Shown here: positions 1-7,035 of the stretch, piece by piece | Layout of the letters: each line of letters starts with the position of its first letter | How positions within the stretch are numbered: the stretch's first letter is position 1 | Origin: Methanobacteriota archaeon | GTDB lineage: Archaea; Hydrothermarchaeota; Hydrothermarchaeia; Hydrothermarchaeales; JACQPM01 | Reading direction: 5' to 3' | DNA: 12,038 nt | NCBI GenBank assembly: GCA_016207475.1 | Contig: JACQPM010000099.1 | Coordinates: 1-12,038 of the forward strand | The notes under the pieces: model-generated | What the model saw: only the letters and a program-made list of their open reading frames with translations | Told to the model about the DNA's origin: nothing | Database searches by the model: none | Position numbers and translations under genes: made by a program

Positions 1-51
1 AGCAGACTCCAGGAGTCTCTCAGGACCGGGGATTGGCGGTTCGTAGGCTAG
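1..51 (+). CDS. Possible C-terminal tail of a rightward gene cut by the left edge
   Basis: Reading from base 1, this frame is open for 16 codons and ends in TAG at 49-51. That stop overlaps the TAG of the leftward prenyl synthase through a shared CTAG. The other two convergent gene pairs in the window also touch or nearly touch, so a gene ending here would fit the genome's style. Sixteen residues are too few to identify a protein, and a second forward frame is also open until 44-46. This is only a suggestion. Confidence 0.22.
   Translation, partial: SRLQESLRTGDWRFVG
4..18. repeat. 15-base inverted repeat (7-base arms around one base)
   Basis: AGACTCC at 4-10 is the exact reverse complement of GGAGTCT at 12-18, with a single A between. 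It lies about 30 bases past the prenyl synthase stop. A one-base loop cannot form a good RNA hairpin unless the inner pairs open, and no U-tract is visible before the window ends. It could be a protein-binding palindrome, a weak terminator, or chance inside a coding tail. Confidence 0.3.
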
Positions 52-1049
52 AAATCCCTCTTTATGGCGTAGTCTGCTATGAGCTCCAGGGACTTCTTGG
101 CCCTGGAATCCTGCAGGGGGACGAGTTCGTCCTTGGCCCGCTTTATGAACTCTTCTGCCCTCTTGTTGGCATATTCGATGGAATTCGTACGCCTTATCAG
201 GTCCAAGGCCCTTTTCACGTCCTTGGGGTCCTTCATCTCCCCCCTTATCACCCTCTCCAGGAGGGCCTTCTCCCTGCCCCTCGCCTCCTTCAGGGCATGG
301 AGGATGATGAAGGTGGGTTTGCCCAGGCCTATGTCGGCCCCCACGGGTTTCCCCAGCTTCCCCTCCCCTGCGGTTATGTCCAGGACGTCGTCCGTCATCT
401 GGAAGCCTATGCCGATGAGATAGCCGTACCTGGAGAGGGCCTCTGTCTCCGCCTCGGTACCATCCCCCAGGAGCGCGCCACACCTGGTGCAGGCCTCGAA
501 GAGGGATGCGGTCTTCCGCTCTATGATCTCCAGGTAGACCTCCTCCGTCATCCTTATATCCCCCGTGTGGAGGGTCTCCAGGACCTCGCCCTCGGAGAGG
601 TGGACGCAGGCCCCCGAGATTATCTCGCTCATCTCCCGCCTCTCGTGGGCCCCCACGAGGCCGAAGGCCTTTGAGAAGATCAGGTCGCCGGCGATGAGGG
701 CTATGTCGTTCCCCCACTGGGCGTTGACGGTCTTCGCCCCTCGCCTCATGGTGCTCCTGTCTATTATGTCATCGTGGATTATCGTGGCGGTGTGGATCAG
801 CTCAGCGGCTATGGCTATGGGCAGGATGTACTCGGGGCCCTTCGCCCCCCCGCCGACGGCATCGTAAGCCAGGGCCACGAGGGCTGGCCTGACCTTCTTC
901 CCGCCCGTCAGGATGAGGTGGCGGGAGGCGTCGTAAAGGGCGTCAGGAGACGCCTGGGAGAGGGACGCCAGGAGCTCCTTCTCGATGAGGTCCATGGACT
1001 CTGCGAAGCCGCCGTTGAACTCCTGGATCTCAGACCAGAGACGCTCCAT
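48..1049 (-). CDS. Geranylgeranyl-type polyprenyl diphosphate synthase
   Basis: A 333-residue trans-isoprenyl diphosphate synthase, the usual length for the archaeal enzyme that condenses isopentenyl diphosphate with allylic diphosphates to make the C20 precursor of ether lipids. Visible motifs are GGKKVRP near residue 49 (diphosphate binding), the first aspartate-rich motif DDIID at 93-97, the second DDVLD at 220-224, and KPVGADIGLGKP following it. The fifth residue before the first motif is alanine, which in this family goes with longer products (C20 or more) rather than farnesyl diphosphate. Exact chain length is inferred. The ATG at 1047-1049 overlaps the stop of the thiol oxidoreductase gene by one base (TGATG), with purine-rich GAGGAGG upstream, so the two are probably translated as a coupled pair. 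Confidence 0.93.
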   Translation of the reverse strand: MERLWSEIQEFNGGFAESMDLIEKELLASLSQASPDALYDASRHLILTGGKKVRPALVALAYDAVGGGAKGPEYILPIAIAAELIHTATIIHDDIIDRSTMRRGAKTVNAQWGNDIALIAGDLIFSKAFGLVGAHERREMSEIISGACVHLSEGEVLETLHTGDIRMTEEVYLEIIERKTASLFEACTRCGALLGDGTEAETEALSRYGYLIGIGFQMTDDVLDITAGEGKLGKPVGADIGLGKPTFIILHALKEARGREKALLERVIRGEMKDPKDVKRALDLIRRTNSIEYANKRAEEFIKRAKDELVPLQDSRAKKSLELIADYAIKRDF

Positions 1050-1876
1050 CAGCCCACCAGCTCCTCCTCTATGATCCCCTGGAAGGAGGAGTAGGGGAGG
1101 GCGCCCACGACCTTCCGCCCGTTGACGAAGAAGGTCGGGGTGGCGTCGACGCCGTAGGATAGGGCCTCCTGGGTGTCGTCCTTCACCCTCTGGGCATATC
1201 TACCCGAGTCGAGGCAGCTGTTGAACTCCTGGCCCTTGATCCCCAGGTCGAGGGCGTACTGCTTCAGATCCCCGCCCGCGCCCCTGTCGAAGATGGCATC
1301 GTGCATCTCCCAGAACCTGCCCTGCTCCCCGGCGCACTCGGCCGCCTGGGCCGCAGTACTATCGATGCCGCCCCTGTCGAAGTGCTTGTAGGCGAGGCGT
1401 ACTGGATAGTTATCCAGGAGCTGCTGGAGGGCGGGCCTGACCCTGTTGCAGTAGGGGCAGGTGAAGCTGGAGTACTCTATGATCGTGACCTTGGCCCCTG
1501 CGGGGCCTTTCACGGCCGCCTGCCCTACCTCCGGCCCCTTCTCCTTTCTCGCTGCCTTGGGGCTGCTCATGTCCTTCGCACTGGGGAAGAGGTACCTCCC
1601 GTCCCTGGTGACATAGGCATCGAAGGTCTGGCCCGAGACCGAGAACTTGACGGTGTATACTCCAGAGCCGCTATCATTCACCCCCAGGATGGTGGCCGAG
1701 AGCCCCGGGGGGAGGACGTTCTCATTGATGTAACGGATGGACCTGTTTCCAACCTCCTCCGGGCTCAAGGCCGGCCCCTCGGACCTGGCGCTGAGGTTGT
1801 AGGCCAGAGAGGCGCCTAGGGCGACGGCGAGGGCGATGGAGAGGTAGACCCAGGGGTTCTCCGGTGCTGGTGACAT
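1049..1876 (-). CDS. Membrane-anchored DsbA-like thiol:disulfide oxidoreductase
   Basis: A 275-residue protein with one hydrophobic anchor at about 9-27, a variable outer segment (about 35-110), and a DsbA/thioredoxin_4-type domain from about 128 to the end. The active site CPYC is at 140-143 and the cis-proline is in the TP pair at 246-247. Two further cysteines, at 181 and 221, could form a structural disulfide. Proteins of this layout oxidise or shuffle disulfides in exported proteins, so the domain is expected outside the membrane. The ATG at 1876 matches the transcription start predicted from the TATA box at 1898-1904, so the mRNA is probably leaderless. The prenyl synthase follows with a one-base overlap. 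No reoxidation partner such as DsbB or VKOR is in the window. Confidence 0.88.
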   Translation of the reverse strand: MSPAPENPWVYLSIALAVALGASLAYNLSARSEGPALSPEEVGNRSIRYINENVLPPGLSATILGVNDSGSGVYTVKFSVSGQTFDAYVTRDGRYLFPSAKDMSSPKAARKEKGPEVGQAAVKGPAGAKVTIIEYSSFTCPYCNRVRPALQQLLDNYPVRLAYKHFDRGGIDSTAAQAAECAGEQGRFWEMHDAIFDRGAGGDLKQYALDLGIKGQEFNSCLDSGRYAQRVKDDTQEALSYGVDATPTFFVNGRKVVGALPYSSFQGIIEEELVG

Positions 1877-1897
1877 GGGGTATAATCCGCTACCGCC

Positions 1898-1904
1898 TTT
1901 ATAT
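1898..1904 (-). promoter_or_regulatory. TATA box for the thiol oxidoreductase / prenyl synthase operon
   Basis: Read leftward this is ATATAAA, preceded by an A-rich stretch suitable as a BRE. Its centre is about 25 bases from the ATG at 1876, which places the expected start of transcription at the start codon itself. Confidence 0.7.
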
Positions 1905-1940
1905 GTTTTTAGCCTTTGGCCTTGGGACCGCGGGAGATAC

Positions 1941-1948
1941 TTTTATAT
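1941..1948 (+). promoter_or_regulatory. TATA box for the cation exchanger gene
   Basis: TTTTATAT at 1941-1948 is centred about 26 bases before the ATG at 1971, so the transcript is predicted to begin at the start codon. It shares the 94-base divergent region with the TATA box of the leftward operon; the two boxes are about 37 bases apart. Confidence 0.7.
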
Positions 1949-1970
1949 CCGTCTGGCGAGAACGGCCTCC

Positions 1971-2942
1971 ATGGTTTCTGTCCTCCTGGAGACCTTCATA
2001 CTCCTCCTCATCCTCCTCGTCGCCGCCATGCTCCTGAGCCACGGGGCCGAGGCCGTGGCCATGCGGTACGGCGCGAACTTCGCAGGGTCCGTGGTCCTGG
2101 CCCTCGTGACCACCCTGCCTGAGTACATGTTCGTCTTCTGGGCCGCCACGAAGGGGGAGTATGCCATGGCCGTGGGTTCCGCCGTGGGCGCCGCCGCCAT
2201 GCTCATCACCCTGGGCTATGGACTGGTGATAATGACGGCCACCTCCAGGACCATCAGCCGGAGGCCGGTGGAGGCCGTGGAGCTGACCCAGGAGACGAAG
2301 ATAGACGCCTTCTACCTTGTTGCTACCGCACTCATCGCCCTCCTCCTGGCCGTAGAGGGGGGAGGCTTCGACCTGAAGGACGGCATCATACTGGTACTGA
2401 TCTTCGCCCTCTATGTCTATCACATCACCGTGGGCGCCGTGAAATTCAGCAACGGCCACCCCATCCATGGGACAAGGGACGACCTCTACAAAGGCCTGAT
2501 TCTCATGGCCCTGGGCGGGGTGATAACGATCCTGGTCTCGGAGCGCTTCGTGGAGGCCATGCTCGCCCTGTCACACCAGTGGGGGATAAGCCCCGTGGCC
2601 ATAGCCATCGTCGTAGGCCCCATAGCCTCCGAACTGCCTGAGAAGCTCACGGCCTTCATGACGGTGATGCGCGACGGGCGCCTGGCAGAGATATCGGTGT
2701 GCAACTTCATAGGCTCAAAGGTAAATCACAACAGCCTCCTCCTCGGCATGCTGCCGCTCATCGCCTTCTACAAGGGGGAGGGGGCTGTGATGGGGATCGT
2801 AACCCCAGCCTTCCTGGCCATGACCCTCCTCACCCTCCTGGCCGGGGCCAGCATAGCCCGGCGGAGGCTGGAGCGGTGGCAGGGGTGGCTCTTCTTCGCC
2901 CTCTACGCAGTGCCTATATACGTAGCCCTGCTGGCCAGATAA
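1971..2942 (+). CDS. CaCA-family sodium/calcium-type cation exchanger
   Basis: A 323-residue, roughly ten-helix membrane protein with the two inverted alpha repeats of the calcium/cation antiporter superfamily. Alpha-1 holds TTLPE (Glu51) and alpha-2 holds SELPE (Glu224), the paired glutamates that bind the cation in NCX-type exchangers. The second half keeps ISVCNFIGS, but positions usually filled by Asn/Asp in the GSN-x-x-N/D segments are changed (see findings), so the transported ions are uncertain. A soluble loop at about 91-115 separates the halves. An upstream in-frame ATG at 1875 is rejected because the added 32 residues are unlike the family and would lie upstream of the TATA-predicted transcription start. 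The ATG at 1971 fits a leaderless mRNA. Confidence 0.86.
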   Translation: MVSVLLETFILLLILLVAAMLLSHGAEAVAMRYGANFAGSVVLALVTTLPEYMFVFWAATKGEYAMAVGSAVGAAAMLITLGYGLVIMTATSRTISRRPVEAVELTQETKIDAFYLVATALIALLLAVEGGGFDLKDGIILVLIFALYVYHITVGAVKFSNGHPIHGTRDDLYKGLILMALGGVITILVSERFVEAMLALSHQWGISPVAIAIVVGPIASELPEKLTAFMTVMRDGRLAEISVCNFIGSKVNHNSLLLGMLPLIAFYKGEGAVMGIVTPAFLAMTLLTLLAGASIARRRLERWQGWLFFALYAVPIYVALLAR

Positions 2943-2947
2943 GAAAG

Positions 2948-2955
2948 TTTTTATG
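2948..2955 (+). promoter_or_regulatory. Likely TATA box for the PH-domain protein, overlapping a T-run
   Basis: TTTTTATG, five bases after the exchanger stop codon, is centred about 27 bases before the ATG at 2979. It therefore predicts a leaderless transcript. The T5 run at 2948-2952 could also help terminate the exchanger transcript, since archaeal RNA polymerase stops at U-rich tracts. Confidence 0.5.
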
Positions 2956-2978
2956 CCAGCCACGGCCTATATTGGACC

Positions 2979-3413
2979 ATGGGCATAGAGGACTACCTGG
3001 CCAAGGGGGAGAAGATCCTCTACAGGACGAAGGGAAGGACGACCAGCCTTGTATGCACGGACAGGCGGATCATATACAGCAGGGACAAGGCAGAGAGCTT
3101 CAAGGACGTCGACTACGCCAGCATCTCGTCCATCGAGTGGATCCGGGAGTCGAAGCCGGCCCTCAAGAAGGGGGGGATGCTCCTCTTTGCCCTTGGGATA
3201 GCTACGTACCTCATCACCAACGAGGTCTTCTTCAAGAACCTGGCCATCTTGTCGGTCTTCCTGGCCATGCTCTTCTTCATCCTCTACTTCGCCCTCATGC
3301 ACTACAAGATCACCTTCCACACCGAGAAGGAGGAGATGACCTACGACCTCCGGGGCGCCCAGGCCAAGGACATGCTGGTGGAGATAAACAAGGCCGTGCG
3401 GAGGTCCAGGTAG
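2979..3413 (+). CDS. Small membrane protein with a bacterial-type PH domain
   Basis: A 144-residue protein. The first part (about 1-55) has the pattern of the prokaryotic PH domain: a gated GEKILYRTKG opening, then TDRRIIYS and a segment around SISSIEW. Two hydrophobic helices follow at about 64-81 and 86-107, and the C-terminal part (about 108-144) returns to a charged strand/helix pattern, which suggests the PH fold is split by a helical hairpin. Such proteins are common in archaea and Gram-positive bacteria; their ligands are mostly unknown. The gene has its own promoter and ends two bases before the convergent SurE stop codon. Family call is fairly firm, function is not. Confidence 0.68.
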   Translation: MGIEDYLAKGEKILYRTKGRTTSLVCTDRRIIYSRDKAESFKDVDYASISSIEWIRESKPALKKGGMLLFALGIATYLITNEVFFKNLAILSVFLAMLFFILYFALMHYKITFHTEKEEMTYDLRGAQAKDMLVEINKAVRRSR

Positions 3414-3415
3414 CC

Positions 3416-4201
3416 CTACCGCAGTATCCCTTCCAGCCCCTTCATTCTCTCCAGGGGCACGGGGGCGGTGAAGTCCAGGGAGAGGGGGGTCACCGAGATG
3501 CGGTTCTCCCTCCTTACGGTGTGGACGTCGGTATCCTCCTCGGCGTCGTAGATGGCATCGCCGTCGATCCAGAAGTAGGGCCTCCCCCTGGGATCTAACC
3601 TCTCCTGGACCTTCGTGGTATACATCCTCCGGGCCAATCGAGTGACCTTTATCCCCTCCCCCCCGGCCCTCTCCGGTATATTGATGTTCAGCAGGTCCAC
3701 CCCTTTCGGGAGCCCCTCCCTGAGGACGTGCATCGCCGCCCCCCTCAGGACCCGCACTGCCAGGGAGAAATCCACCTCGGGCTGGACGGCCTCGAACTTG
3801 ATCTCCGAGGAGGCCTGGATCGAGATGGCGATGGACGGTATCCCCTGGCTGGCCCCCTCCAGGGCAGCCCCTACGGTCCCTGAGGTCGTGGCCTCGGAGG
3901 ACATGTTCTCCCCTATATTTATCCCTGAGATGAGGAGGTCGGGGGCCCTCTTCAGGACCCCGTACATGCCGACGATGACCGCGTCCACGGGGGTGCCGTC
4001 GATGGAGTAGGCATCGAGCCTGTCCATCCTGACCTTGGAGATCCCTACGGGGGTGAAGAGGGACATGGAGCGCCCCACGCCGCTCTGCTGGACCGCCGGT
4101 GCCACGACGATCACCTTCCCCAGGTCCTTGGCCCCTTCCGCCGCCGCCCTTATCCCAGGGGAGTTTATCCCGTCGTCGTTCACCACCAGGATGGTCTTCA
4201 T
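3416..4201 (-). CDS. surE: 5'-nucleotidase SurE
   Basis: A 261-residue SurE protein, normal length, a metal-dependent phosphatase that hydrolyses 5' (and often 3') nucleoside monophosphates in the cytoplasm. The N-terminus carries the hallmark NDDG (Asn8, Asp9, Asp10). Ser40 in QQSG and Asn95 in SGINIGEN complete the expected metal site, and TSGTVGAA follows at about 106-113. The ATG at 4199-4201 overlaps the stop of the upstream membrane protein gene as ATGA, with a GGAGGAGG-type ribosome binding site just before it, so translation is likely coupled. The TAG stop lies two bases from the stop of the convergent PH-domain gene. Confidence 0.95.
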   Translation of the reverse strand: MKTILVVNDDGINSPGIRAAAEGAKDLGKVIVVAPAVQQSGVGRSMSLFTPVGISKVRMDRLDAYSIDGTPVDAVIVGMYGVLKRAPDLLISGINIGENMSSEATTSGTVGAALEGASQGIPSIAISIQASSEIKFEAVQPEVDFSLAVRVLRGAAMHVLREGLPKGVDLLNINIPERAGGEGIKVTRLARRMYTTKVQERLDPRGRPYFWIDGDAIYDAEEDTDVHTVRRENRISVTPLSLDFTAPVPLERMKGLEGILR

Positions 4202-5205
4202 ACCCCCTCCTCCATGACGAACTCCCTGTAAGTGTCCAGGGTCGCCTTGAAGAGGCCCAGGATCCCTGGCCCCAGGAGGACCCCCAGAGGGCCGAAGACC
4301 ATGGGGCCCGTGATGAAACCCAGGAGGACGATGAAGGGGTGGGTATTGCTCTGTCGCCCCGCCACTATGGGCCTCACCACCATGTCGGGGATGAGGGTGA
4401 GACCCACGAAGCCGAAGGTGATGACGACGACGGCGCCTGTCAGGTCCCCCAGGAGGAAGAGGACTGCGCCTATGGGGATATAGACGAGCTTCGGGCCCAC
4501 GACGGGGAGGAGGGCCAGTATGGCAGTTACGACCCCCAGGAGGATGGGATAGTTCTGGAGGGGCGCTATCCCCATGAACCGCCCTATGAGGAAGAAGCCT
4601 ACCATCGCTACGAGACCTATGGCTATGGAGGTGATGAAGTGGCCGAAGAAGACCCCGTAGTAGGTCCTGTCCACGGTCTCGATGAAGCGGGCCATCATAG
4701 CCTCCCTGGAGGCAGGGGCCAGGCTTATGAGGAACCGCCTGAGGGCGAACTTCTCCTTGAGGAGGTAGTAGGAGCCGGCGAAGAAGACGAAGACCTTCAA
4801 GAGGAACTCCACGCCCATCCCTAGTCCCTCCAGGATCTGCTCGGGGCCCAGCCTCGCCTTCACCTCCCGCATGACCTCGGCGTATACCCTGTCAAGCCCC
4901 ACGTCTCCCAGGATAGGCAGGGAGAAGCGGAGGTTCTCCAGCTTCGTCAGCTCGTTGGCGTATATCTCCAGGAGCTGCATCCCCACCAGGAAGACCGGCA
5001 GGATCGCCAGGACCACCACCAGGATGGCCGCGCAGCCCCGATTCTTCACGACCCTTTCTATCCTGTCGGCGAGAGGGGAGGCCATGTAGACGAAGAAGAC
5101 CACCAGGAGGAGCGCGTCCAGGATTGGGCGCATCACGTAGATAGAGGCGAGGAAGAGGAGCAGTATGAGGACCGCCAGGCTCTTCCACTCTACATCTTTC
5201 TTCAT
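4198..5205 (-). CDS. AI-2E/PerM family membrane protein
   Basis: A 335-residue integral membrane protein of the AI-2E transporter (PerM, UPF0118) family, the usual length. Hydrophobic segments are at about 9-41 (two helices), 59-77, 131-148, then a cluster from 186 to 318. Family motifs visible are LPVVGPKLVYIP at 233-244, DMVVRP at 274-279, and HPFIVLLGF with GPLGVLLGP at 289-313. Members have been tied to export of autoinducer-2 or to Na+/H+ antiport; the substrate here is unknown and AI-2 itself is unlikely to be relevant in an archaeon. The start is nine bases after the stop of the 100-residue hypothetical gene, with no clear ribosome binding site. It overlaps surE by four bases. Confidence 0.86.
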   Translation of the reverse strand: MKKDVEWKSLAVLILLLFLASIYVMRPILDALLLVVFFVYMASPLADRIERVVKNRGCAAILVVVLAILPVFLVGMQLLEIYANELTKLENLRFSLPILGDVGLDRVYAEVMREVKARLGPEQILEGLGMGVEFLLKVFVFFAGSYYLLKEKFALRRFLISLAPASREAMMARFIETVDRTYYGVFFGHFITSIAIGLVAMVGFFLIGRFMGIAPLQNYPILLGVVTAILALLPVVGPKLVYIPIGAVLFLLGDLTGAVVVITFGFVGLTLIPDMVVRPIVAGRQSNTHPFIVLLGFITGPMVFGPLGVLLGPGILGLFKATLDTYREFVMEEGV

Positions 5206-5214
5206 AGGGGCCGG

Positions 5215-5517
5215 CTAGACGAAGCGAGGCTTCTCCACCTCGAGCTTCTTTATGTACCTCTTCAAGACCCCCACCGTCTCCTCGTGGGTCATGAGAGGGA
5301 CGATCTCCGTGCTGGCGTTCACGTCCTGGAACTTGGAGAGGTACTCCCTCAGCTCTTCGAGGCCCTCGGCCTCCACGATCTGCACCCCTCCGGGCTCGCT
5401 CATGAAGCCGAAGTGACAGATCACCTTCAGATTGGGGTTCTCCAGGGCTGCGAGGACCTTCTTGGCGCTGCTCAACTCCAAAGGGCCAGTGACCCTGCTC
5501 CGGACCAAGAAGTACAT
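5215..5517 (-). CDS. Hypothetical 100-residue protein, possibly ferredoxin-like (dimeric alpha-beta barrel) fold
   Basis: I do not recognise the family with confidence. The short length, an N-terminal strand MYFLVRSR, a helix, a strand around KVICHFGFM, a GGVQIVEAE strand and a following helix LEELREYLSKF suggest one of the small alpha-beta barrel families (muconolactone isomerase / Dabb-like). There is no signal peptide or membrane segment. An in-frame ATG at 5547 would add ten residues, but it sits inside the TATA element and upstream of the transcription start that element predicts (about 5522-5525). The ATG at 5515-5517, preceded by GGGAGA, is therefore preferred. It is the first gene of a unit with the AI-2E family protein and SurE. 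Confidence 0.62.
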   Translation of the reverse strand: MYFLVRSRVTGPLELSSAKKVLAALENPNLKVICHFGFMSEPGGVQIVEAEGLEELREYLSKFQDVNASTEIVPLMTHEETVGVLKRYIKKLEVEKPRFV

Positions 5518-5547
5518 GGATCTCCCTGTAAGATTATAGGCCTCCAT

Positions 5548-5555
5548 TTAAATAT
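5548..5555 (-). promoter_or_regulatory. TATA box for the hypothetical / AI-2E / surE unit
   Basis: Read leftward the stretch 5559-5547 is an uninterrupted A/T run containing ATATTTAA. Its centre predicts transcription from about 5525, just ahead of the ATG at 5517. It stands between the stop of the S-layer-type gene (5570) and the hypothetical gene, so the two form separate transcription units. Confidence 0.6.
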
Positions 5556-5569
5556 TTTTGTCAGAGGGA

Positions 5570-6463
5570 TCAGTCTATGGGCTTGACCTCTATAAGGCCC
5601 GTGAGGACCGCATACTGCCCAATCAGGCGAGGGTTGTAGAGTCCTATGGCGACCTGGTATAGGCCGCCTTCGTGGAAGGTGTATTCGTAAGTATCGGTGT
5701 ATGGTACGATGGCACCGGTAAAGATCACGCCCTCATTCTCATGGACGGTACTGTTCCTACTACACCTGCCATCGGTGCACCTGAGCTCGATACTCATGAG
5801 GGTGGTCCTCTGGTTCACCCACCGGACCGTAGTATTGACGCCCACTTTAAGGATATCCTGGCTCAGGGCATCTGGGTAGGCGATGACCTCCACGATGGGC
5901 CCCTTTGGCACTTCCGGCCCAGGGGTAGTAACGTTGGTCACGTTCTGGACCTCCGGCTCCGGCGGGAAGCTGAAGGGTATGGCGCTTATCTCCTGGACCT
6001 GCGGTGCCCCCTTCTCCAGGACCTCCTGGAGCTTGGCCCTGTTGGTCTCGTGGGCTACCTTGGTCAGCCCCCTATCGGAGCCGGCGAAGACCGAGACGAT
6101 CTGCCCGTTGGAGTACCGCTTCAGGTAGATGCCCCCCACCCCCCCGGACCTGAGGAGGGCCTGCTCCTGAGGGGCCAGGACCTGGCGGGTGATGTTCCCG
6201 ACGCCCTCGTAGGCATCTGGACCGCCCAAGATGACTATGTACTTCTCCTGGGCATGCTTCCGGAACTCGTTGACCGGTGGCCGCTCCACGGTGTAGCCAA
6301 GGCCTGTGATGAACTGGAGGAAGTCCTGGCCCATGGGCCCGTCTATGGAGTTGGCAAGGACGACCACCTTTGTACCCTGCCCTTGGGCGAGGGTGCCCTG
6401 AGGGGATACCAGAAAAGACGCCAGGAGCGCCAGGAGGATCGCTACCCCACGGCCGATGGGCAT
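5570..6463 (-). CDS. Secreted S-layer-type protein with C-terminal cupredoxin-like domain
   Basis: A 297-residue exported protein. Residues 1-26 form a Sec signal peptide ending near LAQ. Residues 31-145 resemble a domain common in archaeal surface and S-layer proteins: KVVVLANSID, then VILGGPDAYEGVGNI at about 77-91 and VFAGSDRGLTKVAHETN at about 125-141. A Pro/Thr-rich linker (about 167-186) leads to a cupredoxin-like beta domain (about 188-297, with TVRWVN and a G-x-Y strand near the end) that lacks the copper ligands. The only two cysteines, 229 and 234, could form a disulfide. Five N-glycosylation sequons are visible (Asn90, 174, 177, 210, 237). The start is set by the signal peptide and by TAATG overlap with the flavin reductase stop. 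No C-terminal anchor is seen. Confidence 0.75.
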   Translation of the reverse strand: MPIGRGVAILLALLASFLVSPQGTLAQGQGTKVVVLANSIDGPMGQDFLQFITGLGYTVERPPVNEFRKHAQEKYIVILGGPDAYEGVGNITRQVLAPQEQALLRSGGVGGIYLKRYSNGQIVSVFAGSDRGLTKVAHETNRAKLQEVLEKGAPQVQEISAIPFSFPPEPEVQNVTNVTTPGPEVPKGPIVEVIAYPDALSQDILKVGVNTTVRWVNQRTTLMSIELRCTDGRCSRNSTVHENEGVIFTGAIVPYTDTYEYTFHEGGLYQVAIGLYNPRLIGQYAVLTGLIEVKPID

Positions 6464-7005
6464 TACCTCTCCCCCTCTAGAGTTATGAACTCGTCCCCTC
6501 CCACGTGGAAGATGGGCCTCAATTTCCTCACATCGAACCTCTCGCTGAAGAAGCCTTCTCCAACGCTCGCCGCCACCACCTCGCCCAGGAAGAGGGTGTG
6601 GTCGCCGGAGGTGAAGCGATTGACGACCTTGCACTCCAGGTGGGCGATGCACTCCTTTATCAAGGGGGGCTTGACCTTTCGGGCAGGCTCCTTGGTGAGG
6701 CCGGTGGCCTTGAATTTATCCACGCTACGCCCAGAGTTGCGGCCGCAGAAGAGGGTCTCCTTGGCCAGGTCCATCTGGGGTACGTTGATCACGAACTCCC
6801 GCGTATCTTCGATGAGCTTGTGGGAGTACCTCTGGGGGCCGATGCTTATGGTGACGATAGGGGGATTGAAGGAGACGGGGGTGGACCAGGCCAGGGTTAT
6901 GATATTGGGCTTCCCTTCCTTGTCTACGCATGTCACCAGCACCGTGTGCCGGGGGTGCATCAGCAGGTATCTGGAGTCAGGGGGGACATCCTTCTTGGCT
7001 ATCAT
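6463..7005 (-). CDS. Flavin reductase-like FMN-binding protein
   Basis: A 180-residue protein of the flavin reductase-like (FMN-binding split-barrel) family. Conserved stretches include NIITLAWSTPVSFNPP at about 34-49, the motif FCGRNSGRSVDKF at about 86-98 followed by TGLT, and SGDHTLFLGEV at 133-142. Archaeal members bind FMN and reduce flavins or serve as redox partners; the physiological acceptor is unknown. An in-frame ATG at 7029 would add eight residues, but the ATG at 7003-7005 has GGAGGT six bases upstream and begins where family proteins usually do. The tRNA-Tyr 3' end is 30 bases before this start and no terminator or separate TATA box is seen between them. The S-layer-type gene follows by a one-base overlap. 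Confidence 0.88.
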   Translation of the reverse strand: MIAKKDVPPDSRYLLMHPRHTVLVTCVDKEGKPNIITLAWSTPVSFNPPIVTISIGPQRYSHKLIEDTREFVINVPQMDLAKETLFCGRNSGRSVDKFKATGLTKEPARKVKPPLIKECIAHLECKVVNRFTSGDHTLFLGEVVAASVGEGFFSERFDVRKLRPIFHVGGDEFITLEGER

Positions 7006-7011
7006 GGCTCG

Positions 7012-7017
7012 ACCTCC
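7012..7017 (-). promoter_or_regulatory. Strong Shine-Dalgarno site deciding the flavin reductase start
   Basis: Read leftward this is GGAGGT, within GAGGAGGT, six bases before the ATG at 7003-7005. It selects that codon over the ATG at 7027-7029. It is among the clearest Shine-Dalgarno sites in the window, in contrast to the leaderless first genes, and it fits a gene translated from an internal position of a longer transcript that begins with the tRNA. Confidence 0.7.
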
Positions 7018-7035
7018 TCTCTCGTTCATCCCAAG

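Noticed and set aside
1..47. Possible tRNA fragment at the left edge
   Set aside because: Reading either strand gives no T-loop consensus with paired stems, and no anticodon loop with U33 fits the inverted repeat.
4198..5205. Autoinducer-2 quorum-sensing exporter
   Set aside because: The family name is historical. Nothing in the window suggests AI-2 metabolism, so only the family assignment is kept.
5570..6463. Copper-binding electron carrier call for the surface protein
   Set aside because: The cupredoxin-like domain lacks the Cys, His and Met ligands at the expected positions, so a copper role is not supported.
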